Assembly (NCBI GenBank): GCA_951802425.1
Contig: OX637794.1
Span: 4,836,001 to 4,900,000, forward strand
Reading direction: 5' to 3'
Source of the DNA: Clavaria fumosa
Lineage: Eukaryota; Basidiomycota; Agaricomycetes; Agaricales; Clavariaceae
Length of the DNA: 64,000 nt
Every line of letters starts with the position of its first letter. Position 1 is the stretch's first letter. The notes under the pieces are model-generated. The model ran no database searches. It was not told the origin of the DNA and worked only from the letters and a program-made list of their open reading frames with translations. Below, in pieces: positions 11,170-20,752 of this stretch. Position numbers and translations under genes: made by a program.

Positions 11170-11638
11170 TACAATACTTATCTACATGAAAGAAAGCCAA
11201 GACCCCTCTTCATCAAGGGAAGAGCCCGAGGTGCCGTACTCAGACCCCCAAGACTCCTCTTCCCACAACTCATCCTGAGAAGTCAGACTCACCCATGAAC
11301 CCAAGGGCAACCCTCAAGGGATGGGAGGCGAACTGACCATCCCAGATTCCAGCCTCTAAGGCAGCCTCTCGCAAATCCGATCTCAGCCCAATCCTGCCCA
11401 CCTTGATACCAAGTGCCCTGATCACCCCAAGGGGTGGTGGCCCAGATGGTTGGCAAGGGAGGATGGGGAGGAGCCCAGTCCCAATCTATAAAGAATCAGA
11501 CTTACTGGAGACAGAGAGAAGCAACTCGGCTAGCTCACCATGAGGATCCTTGAGAAGGTCACAGATATGTCGATAAGGACCTTGAGTCAAGGAACAATCC
11601 TTGACAAGGTGGGAGGGATCCCAACAGGCGAAGCATCG
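11170..11638 (-). pseudogene. Gag-like zinc-knuckle coding remnant in insertion D
   Basis: The minus-strand frame just left of element B reads CFACWDPSHLVKDC, a C-X2-C-X4-H-X4-C knuckle, followed by ICDLLKDPHGELAELLLS. Further down, IWDGQFASHPLRVALGF and, after an intron-like GTGAGT..TCTCAG gap, DELWEEESWGSEYGTSG run to a stop at about 11175. Across B the frame continues at 19939 as HWWVQLVPADADLYWVLNR. This looks like the C-terminal half of a Gag or another nucleic-acid-binding protein. Its family is not identified. Confidence 0.4.
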
Positions 11639-12266
11639 TGTCGCGGCAACATCACGTGATCCTCAAAGCTCGCGGACACGTGACCTGTCACATGATCAGT
11701 AAGTCACAAGAACTCATGTGACTACCACCGACAGTACGGCCCAAATATGTGATGGCACATCAAGCGGGATGCCATCACCCTGTCAACGAGCTGACACCTG
11801 ACATTGCCCATCAAGTGACCATTCCTAACGCGACCTTGTTCTCTCTCGCGCCCCACCTTTACTGCTATCCTGTCCCCTTGGCATCCCCATCTCCTTCCCA
11901 CAACGACTTCCTGTTCCCCTGGCGCCCTTGTACTGCTATCCCGTTCCCCCACCAACCGACGTTTCCCTTCCTGGGACCATGGCAACTTCACGATCGTTGT
12001 CCGGATACTTTCATTTCCTCCTTACCGTCGCTCCCGTTGTATGTTTTCTCTTACTACCTTATACCGATATCGTTCCTACGGTCTTGGACTCCAGTATATA
12101 TATGAGTAGACACTTAGCATGTATTCCTCAGACTTTGATATTCTCCAGAAATCGCCTCTTTCTACCTCCTCGTTGAGCCTTTACGTCAGCTATTCACGTG
12201 ACCTTCGCGACCTTGTCGCGACCTCACCGCGACCTTTGAGCTCCAGATTTAGGATCGACCGCGACA
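11639..12266 (+). repeat. 5' LTR of element B
   Basis: 628 bp, TGTCGCGGCAACATCACG to CGACCGCGACA. It differs from the 3' LTR mostly at CpG positions (for example CAAC here, TGAC there, both derivable from CGAC). Confidence 0.92.
12095..12142 (+). promoter_or_regulatory. LTR core promoter and predicted transcript start of element B
   Basis: A TATATATA run at about 12095-12102 lies about 33 bp before TCAGACTTTGATATT (12128-12142). The latter is exactly complementary to the primer site beyond the LTR, so it is the predicted 5' end of the RNA in a self-priming element. Confidence 0.6.
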
Positions 12267-12267
12267 T

Positions 12268-12282
12268 AATATCAAAGTCTGA
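12268..12282 (+). other. Self-complementary primer-binding site of element B
   Basis: AATATCAAAGTCTGA, 1 nt after the 5' LTR, is the full 15-nt reverse complement of LTR positions 12128-12142. I see no tRNA-type TGG start. This is the layout of Tf1/sushi self-primed elements. Confidence 0.65.
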
Positions 12283-12540
12283 ACCCCGTCCCTCATCCCA
12301 ACTCGACGTCTGCGATGTCCTGACATCGACGACCGTTTCCAACCAAACTTGCCCGGCCCTCCTAACATACCTGGAAAGCCGCGACCCTCGCTATTCGCCA
12401 AACTGGATTCTCAAACGTTGAGAAAGAAGAACTTGCCAGAACCCCTAGGCCTCACAGACAGGCAGAAGCAACACCGCTTTTTCGCTCTTCGCTACATCGA
12501 TCGCTGTACACCAGTACCCATCACTTGCTGCAACTCCCCA

Positions 12541-14062
12541 GATGGATGACCGCCGCGGAGCACCATTTATCGTTCAGTCGAACGACAGTTTATCAAACCT
12601 GGACCTTGGTCCTCGAGAGAGATCTGTGAGCAGAAGCTCCACCCAGGCTACTTCCCCAGAGAATTTCCCACGCTACTTACCGCCACCCTTAACCAAGAGA
12701 TATTCCATCAGGCTACCGAAGGCCTGATGGTTGAGGACATCGAAAACGTCGAGTCCCTGCCGAGAACGCCCTCGCCCGCTCCTACCCCATGACCCCCTAC
12801 CTACACCACCGCCTCGGTTCAGACCGACGCCCCCGAGCCCGAACCTGCCCCCGAGCGTTTCCTATGAGCACGCACAGCCAACGCTTGGCTCGTCATCGAC
12901 ACCAGCCAAAACCCGCCCCAACTTGCCTCTTGGGCGCCCATCAACCCCCGAGCGTATCCTAGTGCCTGGCCTCGGCCTGCTTCAGATATCTGAAGAAGTC
13001 TTCAGGACGCCCTCGGCCAGCAGAGCACCCTCGCCACCACCCACGAACCTTGCCCTCCCCGTTCAACTCAATCCCCCGTCACCTCGGACTCCTTCTCCCC
13101 CTCCTCAGTCTCCTCCGTCTCCTTTGCCTCCGACTCAACAGAACTCCCGGACATCAATGAGGAACTCCGCAGATACGATGTCTAGCGGATTCACCATCGC
13201 CCCCTTCGACGGGAGCAGCGTTGCCTACCGGACTTTTGTTCGGCAGCTCAATGTCTTCTTCCTCGCCAAGCCAGATAGGTTCAACACGGACCTAAAACGA
13301 ATTTTGTTTGCCTTGAACCAGATGCGCGGAGGATACGCCGGAGACTGGGCCAACTCCGTGGTCGAGAAAATAGTTGCAGCCCCCGCCTCGTGCCCCACCT
13401 GGGCGGTCTTCAGAGGAAGCATGGATGCCGAGTTTTCGGACTTGGTAGAGAAGGAGAACGCCTACCTTAAGCTTGGGAAGCTTAAGCAAGGTAAACGCCC
13501 GGTAAAAGAGTTCCTGACAGAGTTCAACCAGCTAATTGCAAAGGCCGAACTCTCCGAGCAAACTCACGGAGACCTCCTCATCACCCTCCTCGAACCCGCC
13601 CTCAACTACAATATCACTGATCACATCTATACCGCTGCCGCCCTTCCACCCAACTATTCCGCCTGGAAGAGGAAGGCCCTCGCCATCGAATTAATGCTCA
13701 AACGTCGCGACGCCATGCGCCCTGCCCGGCAGATTGTCTACGCGAAACCGCCCGATCGCCCAGCCCCGCGACCTTCCGCGCCTCCACAACACGACCCAAA
13801 TGCAATGCAGGTCGACCGGATTCTGTCACGCAGCAATTGTTACAATTGCCAGCAGCCCGGCCACCTCACACGCAACTGCCCGCTCCCTCGTAAGCCCCCT
13901 CGAGTTCCCCGAATCGACATCCGGGCCAACGACACCTTGACCACGACTGCCGATGAGCTTGAGGCCCTGGTGGCCCAGCTTCGCGACACCATCGAGGTGA
14001 AGGATAAGGAACTCGGGGCGCTGAAAGAGGCGAAGGCGGATTTTCCCGCAGGCGAGGAATGA
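12541..14062 (+). pseudogene. Gag of element B
   Basis: Capsid and nucleocapsid protein that packages element RNA. The best-supported part starts near 13180 (GFTIAPFDGSSVAYRTFVRQL) and continues through FALNQMRGGYAGDWAN, LKLGKLKQGKRPVKEF and LEPALNYNITDHIY. A CX2CX4HX4C knuckle (CYNCQQPGHLTRNC) at about 13836-13877 and a coiled C-terminus (DELEALVAQLRDTIEV) follow. The N-terminal 150 codons are Pro/Ser rich. Their start is unclear: the open frame from 12731 opens with TTG, while an ATG at 12727 (MVEDIENVESLPRTPSP) is in another frame and hits TGA at a CGA-like site. It ends at TGA 14060-14062, overlapping the next ATG. Confidence 0.75.
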
Positions 14063-16228
14063 AGGAAGCAGCTTCCCTGCCTAAGTCCCCCCCCTGTATT
14101 AGTACCGCGACAATGCCAGTCTCTGACTCGTCTCCCAAACTGCTTCTAAGGATGACGAAAATAGTGGGCTGCCAAGAAACAGCCCAACTCAAATTCAGAG
14201 TTCGAATCTCCCCCCCCGCCTTCCTGAGTAGAGCCGTGCATGGGAAAGTGCTTATCGACAGTGGCAGTACAACCTCAGTCATGGACCACAGTTTTGCCAA
14301 TCAGAACCGTTTCCCCATGGAACGACTCCCATCTCCAATGATCACCAGGAATGCAGACGGTACCGCAAACTCGTGAGGACCCATCACACATTTCACCAAG
14401 GTTGCGGTCGAATTCAGTCTTGGACACCGCGAGATTATCGAGTGCTACCTGGGCGACTACCCTGACTTTGACCTTGTGCTAGGCGATGATTGGCTCTGGA
14501 AGCACAATCCTACCATCGACTGGCGGACCCGCTCCCTCGAATTTCGACACTGCCGTGACCTTCCCTGCAGTGCTGCAGTCCATGTCATCGCAAACGACTC
14601 CCCCGACTGGCCGACTCTCTTTCCACGAGTATTCGGAGAAGAGTCCTACAATGTTCTACCCCCACACCATCCTGGAGTCGACATCGACATCCAGCTAGGG
14701 AATGATGCCCGTCCATACCGGTCCCAGATTTACCTGACACCCAAGGCCTACCGTGCAGAGCTCCGGAAGTGGCTGGATGAGAACCTTGCGACTGGACGAA
14801 TTTACCCAGGTCAGTCGCCCTGGGCTAGCCCTCTCTTTTTCAAGAACGAAGGGGACAAGCTCCGGCCTGTGGTCGACTACAAACAACTAAATGAAGTCAC
14901 GGTCAAGAACGCCTACCCTCTCCCTCTCATCCGGAACATCTACGATCGCCTGCAGAAGTTCCGGTATTATTCAAAAATCGATATCCGGATTGGATTCAAC
15001 AATATCCAGGCGTTGAAGGAGAGCGAGAAGCTGTTAGCGTTCATATGCGAATACGGCCAATTTCTCTGTCGAGTCATGCCTTTTGGAGTGACTAATGCCC
15101 CCGCGATCTTCCAGGGCTTCATGGACAGTATCCTGAAGGATCTGGTGGCCACTGGCCAGGTCTTCATATATATCGACGACATCCTCATCTGCTCTGACAC
15201 CCGCGAAGAACTCCGCAACCTTACCGCACGTGTTTTCCAAGTTCTCCAAGAAAATCACCTGACCGTCAAACCCGCAAAATGCGAATTCGAACGAACGGAG
15301 GTGACTTTCCTCGGAAACAAGATCTGGCAGGGAACCATCGAGAAGAGTGAGAAGAGATGTTCGGCAATCGACAACTGGCCAATTCCGAAGTCGGCCAAGG
15401 ATGCGCACAGGTACACGGCCCTCGGAAGTTACTATCGACGATACATTCCAAATTATGCCAAGATTGCCACCCCTCTCCATGCCTGCACTGGCAAAGGTGA
15501 ATTTAACTTAACGGACGCCACGCTAAAGTCGTTCTACGACATCCAGGACGCAATCAGGGATTCAGTCCAAGTCGCGATCCCCCAGGACAGAATGCCGTGG
15601 AAGATCGAGACGGACGCCAGCGAGATCGCGACTTCGGCTATCCTGTACCAGCAACAGGACGGAGTGTGGAGAATGGTGGACTGTCTATCGACAAAGCTCC
15701 GGAACGCCCAGCTAAACTATGACGTCTACGACCTGGAACTCCTCGCGGTAATAAGAGTGCTTGAGGAATGGCAACACTACCTCCTCGGTCAGGATTTCGA
15801 GGTCCATACGGACCATAAAAACCTTTCGTATTTCCAGAAACCAAACCCACTCAATGGACGCCAGAACTGCTGGAGACAGTTCCTGTCCCTCTTCCGTTTC
15901 AAGATCGTTCCTCGCTCTGGAAAGTCGAACGCCACCGCCGATGCTCTTTCCCGACACCCCGACTATGACGACCAACCTCCCCGCCCTGCCCAGGTTCTGT
16001 TGCCAGACCACTTCTTCTGGGTCAACGAAACCCTGTCTCTAATGGAGAAGCTGAGGATCGAACAGGCCCTGGGAACCCCTTCAGAAGAAGCAGAGAAGGA
16101 TAAAGAAGGATACTTCCGGGTACATGAGAAGCTCTGGGTCCCGGCATCGCTCGTAAAAAACATCCTCGACCTCCACCACTCAGCTCGAACTACCGTACAC
16201 CCAGGGATCTCCAAAACCCAGGTTGCGG
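14059..16228 (+). pseudogene. Pol of element B, part 1: protease, reverse transcriptase, RNase H, integrase N-terminus
   Basis: Opens at ATG 14059, overlapping the gag stop as ATGA. Protease has LIDSGSTTSVMD (14248-14280). One TGA follows at about 14374 (NS*GP, TCG TGA context). RT then runs from about 14680 with PWASPLFFKNEGDKLRPVVD and the active site FIYIDDILI (15166-15190). RNase H has ETDASEIATSAILYQQ and TDHKNLSYF, ending FPLSRHPD-like at 15950. The integrase zinc-finger His pair (LHHSARTTVHPGISKTQVA) is reached at 16220, where the foldback element interrupts the codon for Ala-Val. Enzymatic residues are intact, but the frame is not. Confidence 0.88.
16221..16228. repeat. 8-bp target duplication, left copy (GGTTGCGG)
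   Basis: Identical to 18248-18255. Deleting one copy plus 16229-18247 restores the integrase frame (KTQVAVAKYW). Confidence 0.8.
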
Positions 16229-16268
16229 CAAGACTTTACACTGGTCCACCCATTCCAATGGACTCCAC
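16229..16268. repeat. Left outer inverted repeat of the foldback-like element
   Basis: Pairs with 18208-18247. Shared blocks are GACTTTACACT, CCACCCATTCC and ATGGACTCCAC. Confidence 0.8.
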
Positions 16269-16539
16269 TGGACTCCTCGGACTCCAGTCAGACTCCTCGG
16301 ACTCCAGTTGGAGTCCTCAGGACTCCACAGGACTCCGAACCAAGTCCCACTGGACTGTGATTGGACTGGGTCAGGACTATGATTGGACTCCACTGGACTG
16401 TGTTAGGACTGTGATTGGACTCCACTGGACTGTGTCAGGACTGTGATTGGACTCACTGGACTTGATTGGAGTCCACTGGATTCCTCAGGAGTCTGTACAG
16501 AGTCCACTGGAGTCCACTGGAGTCTGAGCATAATGGAAG

Positions 16540-16622
16540 AAAACAAATGTCACCAGCCAGAGTTGAACCCAAATCCTTCTGTTGCTTGGAAATGCAGTTA
16601 CCAGCTATGCCATGCAGCCACA
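16540..16622 (-). other. tRNA-like sequence with Pol III A and B boxes (candidate)
   Basis: On the minus strand TGGCATAGCTGG fits the A-box consensus TRGYNNARNNGG, and GGTTCAACTC about 35 nt later resembles the B-box GGTTCGANTC with a CpG change. The T stem does not pair well, so this is at best a decayed tRNA or tRNA-derived (SINE-like) piece in the left arm of the foldback-like element. Confidence 0.35.
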
Positions 16623-16644
16623 GTTATCTTAGCCAATATAATCC

Positions 16645-17013
16645 CTATAGCCCTTGTCCTGAGCTCTGTGGAGTCCTTAGGAGTCCTGAGGAGTCCTTGG
16701 GAGTCTGACTGGAGTCCTCAGGAGTCCTTAGGAGTCCAACTGGAGTCCTGAGGAGTCCAACTGGAGTCCTGAGGAGTCCAACTGGAGTCCTGAGGAGTCC
16801 GACTGGAGTCTGACTGGAGTCTGACTGGAGTCCTGAGGAGTCCAACTGGAGTCCTGAGGAGTCTGACTGGAGTCCTCAGGAGTCTGACTGGAGTCTTCAG
16901 GAGTCTGACTGGAGTCCTCAGGAGTCCAACTGGAGTCCTGAGGAGTCCGACTGGAGTTTGACTGGAGTCTGGCTGGAGTCCTCAGGAGTCCTTAGGAGTC
17001 CAACTGGAGTCCT
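16645..17013 (-). repeat. Left minisatellite arm (21-bp units)
   Basis: Diverged head-to-tail units of GAGTCCAACTGGAGTCCTGAG type, the reverse complement of the right arm. Confidence 0.85.
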
Positions 17014-17096
17014 GAGGCACTGCACAGAGTCATGAAGTCAATTCTGACTGTAATAACTGACTGCAAATACTCCTTGAGACTTTGCCTGCAATCTGC
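17014..17096. repeat. 83-bp inner inverted repeat, left
   Basis: Mirror of 17203-17285 with a few mismatches. The pair encloses a 106-bp core that again consists of minisatellite units. Confidence 0.85.
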
Positions 17097-17202
17097 ATGG
17101 AGTCCTTGAGGAGTCTGAGTGGAGTCCTCAGGACTCCAGTCAGACTCCTCAGGACTCCAGTTAGACTCCTCAGGACTTCAGTTGGACTCCTCAGGACTCC
17201 AC

Positions 17203-17285
17203 GCAGATTGCAGGCCAAGTCTCAAGGAGTATTTCCAGTCAGTTATTACAGTCAGAATTGACTTCATGACTCTGTGAAGTGCCTC
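17203..17285. repeat. 83-bp inner inverted repeat, right
   Basis: Mirror of 17014-17096 (for example TAATAACTGACTG on the left against CAGTCAGTTATTA on the right). Confidence 0.85.
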
Positions 17286-17820
17286 AGGACTCCAGTTGGA
17301 CTCCTCAGGACTCCAGTTGGACTCCTCAGGACTCCAGTTGGACTCCTCAGGACTCCAGTTGGACTCCTCAGGACTCCAGTTGGACTCCTCAGGACTCCAG
17401 TTGGACTCCTCAGGACTCCAGTTGGACTCCTCAGGACTCCAGTTGGACTCCTCAGGACTCCAGTTGGACTCCTCAGGACTCCAGTTGGACTCCTCAGGAC
17501 TCCAGTTGGACTCCTCAGGACTCCAGTTGGACTCCTCAGGACTCCAGTTGGACTCCTCAGGACTCCAGTTGGACTCCTCAGGACTCCAGTCAGACTCCTC
17601 AGGACTCCAGTTGGACTCCTCAGGACTCCAGTTGGACTCCTCAGGACTCCAGTCAGACTCCTCAGGACTCCAGTTGGACTCCTCAGGACTCCAGTTGGAC
17701 TCCTGAAGACTCCAGTCAGACTCCTGAAGACTCCAGTCAGACTCCTCAGGACTCCAGTTGGACTCCTCAGGACTCCAGTCAGACTCCTAAGGACTCCTGA
17801 GGACTCCTCAGGACTCCATT
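17286..17820 (+). repeat. Right minisatellite arm (about 24 units of 21 bp)
   Basis: Very homogeneous 21-bp units (GGACTCCAGT followed by TGGACTCCTCA). As 21 is a multiple of three and no stop occurs in the unit, long open frames appear in several phases. They encode 7-residue repeats such as TPVGLLR and are not evidence of a gene. Confidence 0.92.
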
Positions 17821-17959
17821 GGACTCCGTGTGGACTCCAGTGGACTCCAATGGACTCCATGTGGACTCCAATGGGACTGCTCCAATGGACTCCAGTGGAC
17901 TCCAGTCCATGGCTGGAGTCCACTGGAGTCCACTGGAGTCCACTGGAAGAAATTCCATT

Positions 17960-18175
17960 GGACTCCTGGCCAAGTCTGACAAAGTCCTTGCTGGCTCCAA
18001 TGGAGTCCTTGTTGGCTCCAATAGAGTCCTTGCTGGCTCCGATAGAATCCTTGTTGGCTCCAATAGAGTCCTTGCTGGCTCCAATGGAGTCCTTGTTGGC
18101 TCCAATGGAGTCCTTGCTGGCTCCAATGGAGTCCTTGTTGGCTCCAATAGAGTCCTTGCTGGCTCCAATGGAGCT
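17960..18175 (+). repeat. Second 21-bp tandem array in the foldback-like element
   Basis: Units of GTCCTTGCTGGCTCCAATGG type, alternating CTGG and TTGG, about ten copies. Confidence 0.85.
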
Positions 18176-18255
18176 GGTTGGACTCCAATGGACTCCATTG
18201 GAGTCCAGTGGAGTCCATCGGAATGGGTGGCCGAGTGTAAAGTCCTCGGTTGCGG

Positions 18256-19299
18256 TCGCGAAATACTGGTACTGGCCCACACTTAAGAAGGACACCTGCG
18301 CCTACGTTATCGCCTGCGATGTCTGCCCGAGGATCAAACCCCGATGCGGACGAAAGCTGGCTCTCCTCCACCCTCTCCCAATCCCCTCACGACCTTGGCA
18401 AGTCATCGGTTGGGACTTGATCGGCCCAGTCTCGGAATCCGCAGGCTACGACATGATCTTGGTGATCAAAGATTACCTAACCAAGACCATTGTCCTCGCC
18501 CCAACTGTGCAGGAACTCACGTCGGAAGGAGCAGCTTCGATTCTCCTCGAGAAGATCTACGCCTACTATGGGCTTCTGGAGAAGGTAGTGTCTGATCGAG
18601 GGGGCCAGTTTATTTCCAAGTTTATGCGCGAGGTCTATGATAAGTTGGGCATCAAATCCGCTGCTTCCACTGCCTACCACCCACAGACGGACGGGCAAGT
18701 AGAGAGAGCCAACCAGGAGGTAGAAGTAGTCCTCCACGCACTGACCAAGGAAGACCAGGCCGATTGGGCCGCCGTGCTCCCCCTCGCCCAGTTTGCTCTC
18801 AACTCGCGACCCATCCGCGACTCGGATATCACCCCCTTTTCGGCTCTCCATGGTTTCGACCCCGCCCTGATCCCTGATTTCCCCACCAGCTTCGATATAC
18901 CCACCGCCAATGAGTTCCTCGCACGGATTTCCGCCGCCCATGACCGCCTCCGGGATGTCTTAGTTCGTCGGCCCCTTTCCTGTAGAGGAGAAGGTAGGAA
19001 CCTCGGCTTACCGCCTCACCCTTCCCCCGAGCTGGCAGATCCACCCGGTCTTCAACGAGACCTTACTCAAACCCTTCCAAGGAGACCCGTCTTCTGTCCG
19101 ACCACTGCCCGAACTCATAGAGGGAGGTGAGCAATATGATGTTGAACGAGTCCTAGCCAAGAGGAAGAGGAGAGGGAAGGTCCAGTACCTGGTGAGCTGG
19201 GTTGGTTATCCGCCCAAGGAAAATACCTGGGAACCCCTGGAGAACCTCACGCGCGCAAAGGAGGCCGTTGCGGAGTTTGTTCAGGAGAACAAATCTTAG
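18256..19299 (+). pseudogene. Pol of element B, part 2: integrase core and chromodomain
   Basis: Resumes the integrase directly after the foldback-like element: zinc-finger cysteines in IACDVC, then DDE core GWDLIGPVSE, VVSDRGGQFISKF and AYHPQTDGQVERANQEVEVV. Near 18965-18980 the frame jumps from HDRLRDVL to a PFPVEEKVG-type sequence. This removes the linker of about 50 residues between core and C-terminal domain that family A retains, so it is a deletion plus frameshift. The chromodomain (VERVLAKRKRRGKVQYLVSW, then VGYPPKENTWEPLENL) ends at TAG 19297-19299. Non-functional. Confidence 0.88.
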
Positions 19300-19310
19300 G
19301 AAGGGGAATA

Positions 19311-19938
19311 TGTCGCGGTGACATCACGTGATCCTCAAAGCTCGCGGACACGTGACCTGTCACATGATCAGTAAGTCACAAGAACTCACGTGACTACCAC
19401 CGACAGTATGGCCCAAATATGTGATGGCACATCAAGTGGGATGCCATCACCCTGTCAACGAGCTGACACCTGACATCGCCCATCAAGCGACCATTCCTAA
19501 TGCGACCTTGTTCTCTCCCGCGCCCCACCTTTACCGCTATCCCGTCCCCTTGGCATCCCCATCTCCTTCCCACGATGACTTCCTGTTCCCCTGGCGCCCT
19601 TGTACCGCTATCCCGTTCCCCCGCCGACTGACATTTCCCTTCCTGGGACCATGGCGACTTCACGATCGTTGTCCAGATACTTTCATTTCCTCCCTACCGT
19701 CGCTCCCGTTGTATGTTTTCTCTTACTACCTTATACTGATATCGTTCCTATGATCTTGGACTCCAGTATATATATGAGTAGACACTTAGCATGTATTCTT
19801 CAGACTTTGATATTCTCCAGAAATCGCCTCTTTCTACCTCCTCGTTGAGCCTTTACGTCAGCTATTCACATGACCTTCGCGACCTTGTCACAACCTCACC
19901 ACGACCTTTGAGCTCCAGATTTAGGATCGACCGTGACA
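19311..19938 (+). repeat. 3' LTR of element B
   Basis: 628 bp, same length as the 5' LTR. Preceded by a purine tract (GGAAGGGGAATA) that serves as the plus-strand primer site. Confidence 0.92.
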
Positions 19939-20450
19939 CATCGGTTGAGGACCCAGTAAAGGTCCGCATCGGCAGGGACAAGTTGAACCCACCAATGGAA
20001 GGTATCACAGGAGAGTTTAACCCAGTGCGGGGAGCGAAGAGGGAGGAGCTGTGGAAGAACTCAACGAGGTGGTGGCCTTCGAAGCACATAGCAGGCAGAC
20101 TCTGAAGAGACAACAAGAGGAGGAAGACCATCCTTTTATCCAGTAACTGCCACAGACTGATCTCAACCTCAATTGGGCAAACCCCTATCCACCAGACATG
20201 ATCACCCCTAAGAAGATCTCTGGTCAAAGATCAGTTTCACTCGATCACTGCATCACATCGATCGATCAAGTGATCATGACTCAGAACAGCTCAATCACAG
20301 ATCATCTGATCCTCCGATCTTATCCCCAACAAGATCAGATGCAGCCAACCATGATGTAATGCATCGAAGCAGGGACTCTACCCAATCGCTGATGACATCA
20401 TCATCACAAGGATCCCAACAAAGATTGACACTGCTCATACTCAGCATTCC
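19939..20450. other. Middle piece of insertion D
   Basis: Begins with the CATCG duplication of B and ends with ATTCC, the duplication of A3. The minus-strand frame reads toward the knuckle at 11.6 kb. A further minus-strand stretch at 20295-20450 (WDPCDDDVISDWVESLLRC) looks coding-like but matches nothing I know. Confidence 0.45.
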
Positions 20451-20741
20451 TATCAGACTGGGTCTCACACAACTTAAGTGTAAGGTCATGACGACAATAC
20501 TAAGATAAGGGGAAAAGAGTACAAAAAAGGAAAAGCGAAAGTACTTATAGCGAACGCTTCGGCACTTGCCGGCATTCCCACGCTCGGACCCTCGGATCAC
20601 GTGATGCGCCCAGGCCCCAGGTCATGTGATCTTACATGATTACATAATCTGACCCAGCCACAGGTCATGTGACCTTCCAACAACCCTCCCCAGTTTCTCC
20701 ACAACTGCACTTTGGGATGGCTTACATAAGCGATCCTAACA
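20451..20741 (-). repeat. 3' LTR of copy A3
   Basis: 291 bp; on the minus strand TGTTAGGATCGC to GTCTGATA. The polypurine tract (AAGAGGGGGGTGA, minus strand) lies just inside at 20742-20754. Confidence 0.92.
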
Positions 20742-20752
20742 TCACCCCCCTC

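Larger units (their letters stand above)
16229..18247. mobile_element. Foldback-like DNA element made of a 21-bp minisatellite
   Basis: 2019 bp inserted in the integrase of B, flanked by the 8-bp duplication GGTTGCGG. The outer ends are inverted: about 40 bp from 16229 (GACTTTACACT.. CCACCCATTCC) mirror about 40 bp ending at 18247. The arms are tandem 21-bp units containing GGACTCCAGT and GGACTCCTCA, in one orientation on the right and the complementary one on the left. The middle has 83-bp inverted repeats (17014-17096 and 17203-17285) around a 106-bp core. No transposase is present, so it must be mobilised in trans. An 8-bp duplication suits the hAT superfamily, but the tips do not read like classic hAT tips. 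Confidence 0.75.
11639..19938 (+). mobile_element. Family-B chromovirus, complete ends, broken by a foldback insertion
   Basis: 8300-bp Ty3/gypsy element with two 628-bp LTRs and the 5-bp duplication CATCG (11634-11638 and 19939-19943). Order: LTR, primer site, gag, protease, RT, RNase H, integrase, chromodomain, LTR, as in chromoviruses. Its length includes a 2.0-kb foldback-like insertion in the integrase region. Coding is destroyed by stops, that insertion and an internal deletion near 18970. Confidence 0.92.

Noticed and set aside
17264..18295. 343-codon minus-strand repeat protein
   Set aside because: Antisense reading of the same minisatellite.
17274..19130. Long repeat-protein gene (618 codons)
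   Set aside because: Openness comes from a stop-free 21-bp tandem unit that is also open in other phases and on the other strand. The C-terminal part is integrase of element B.
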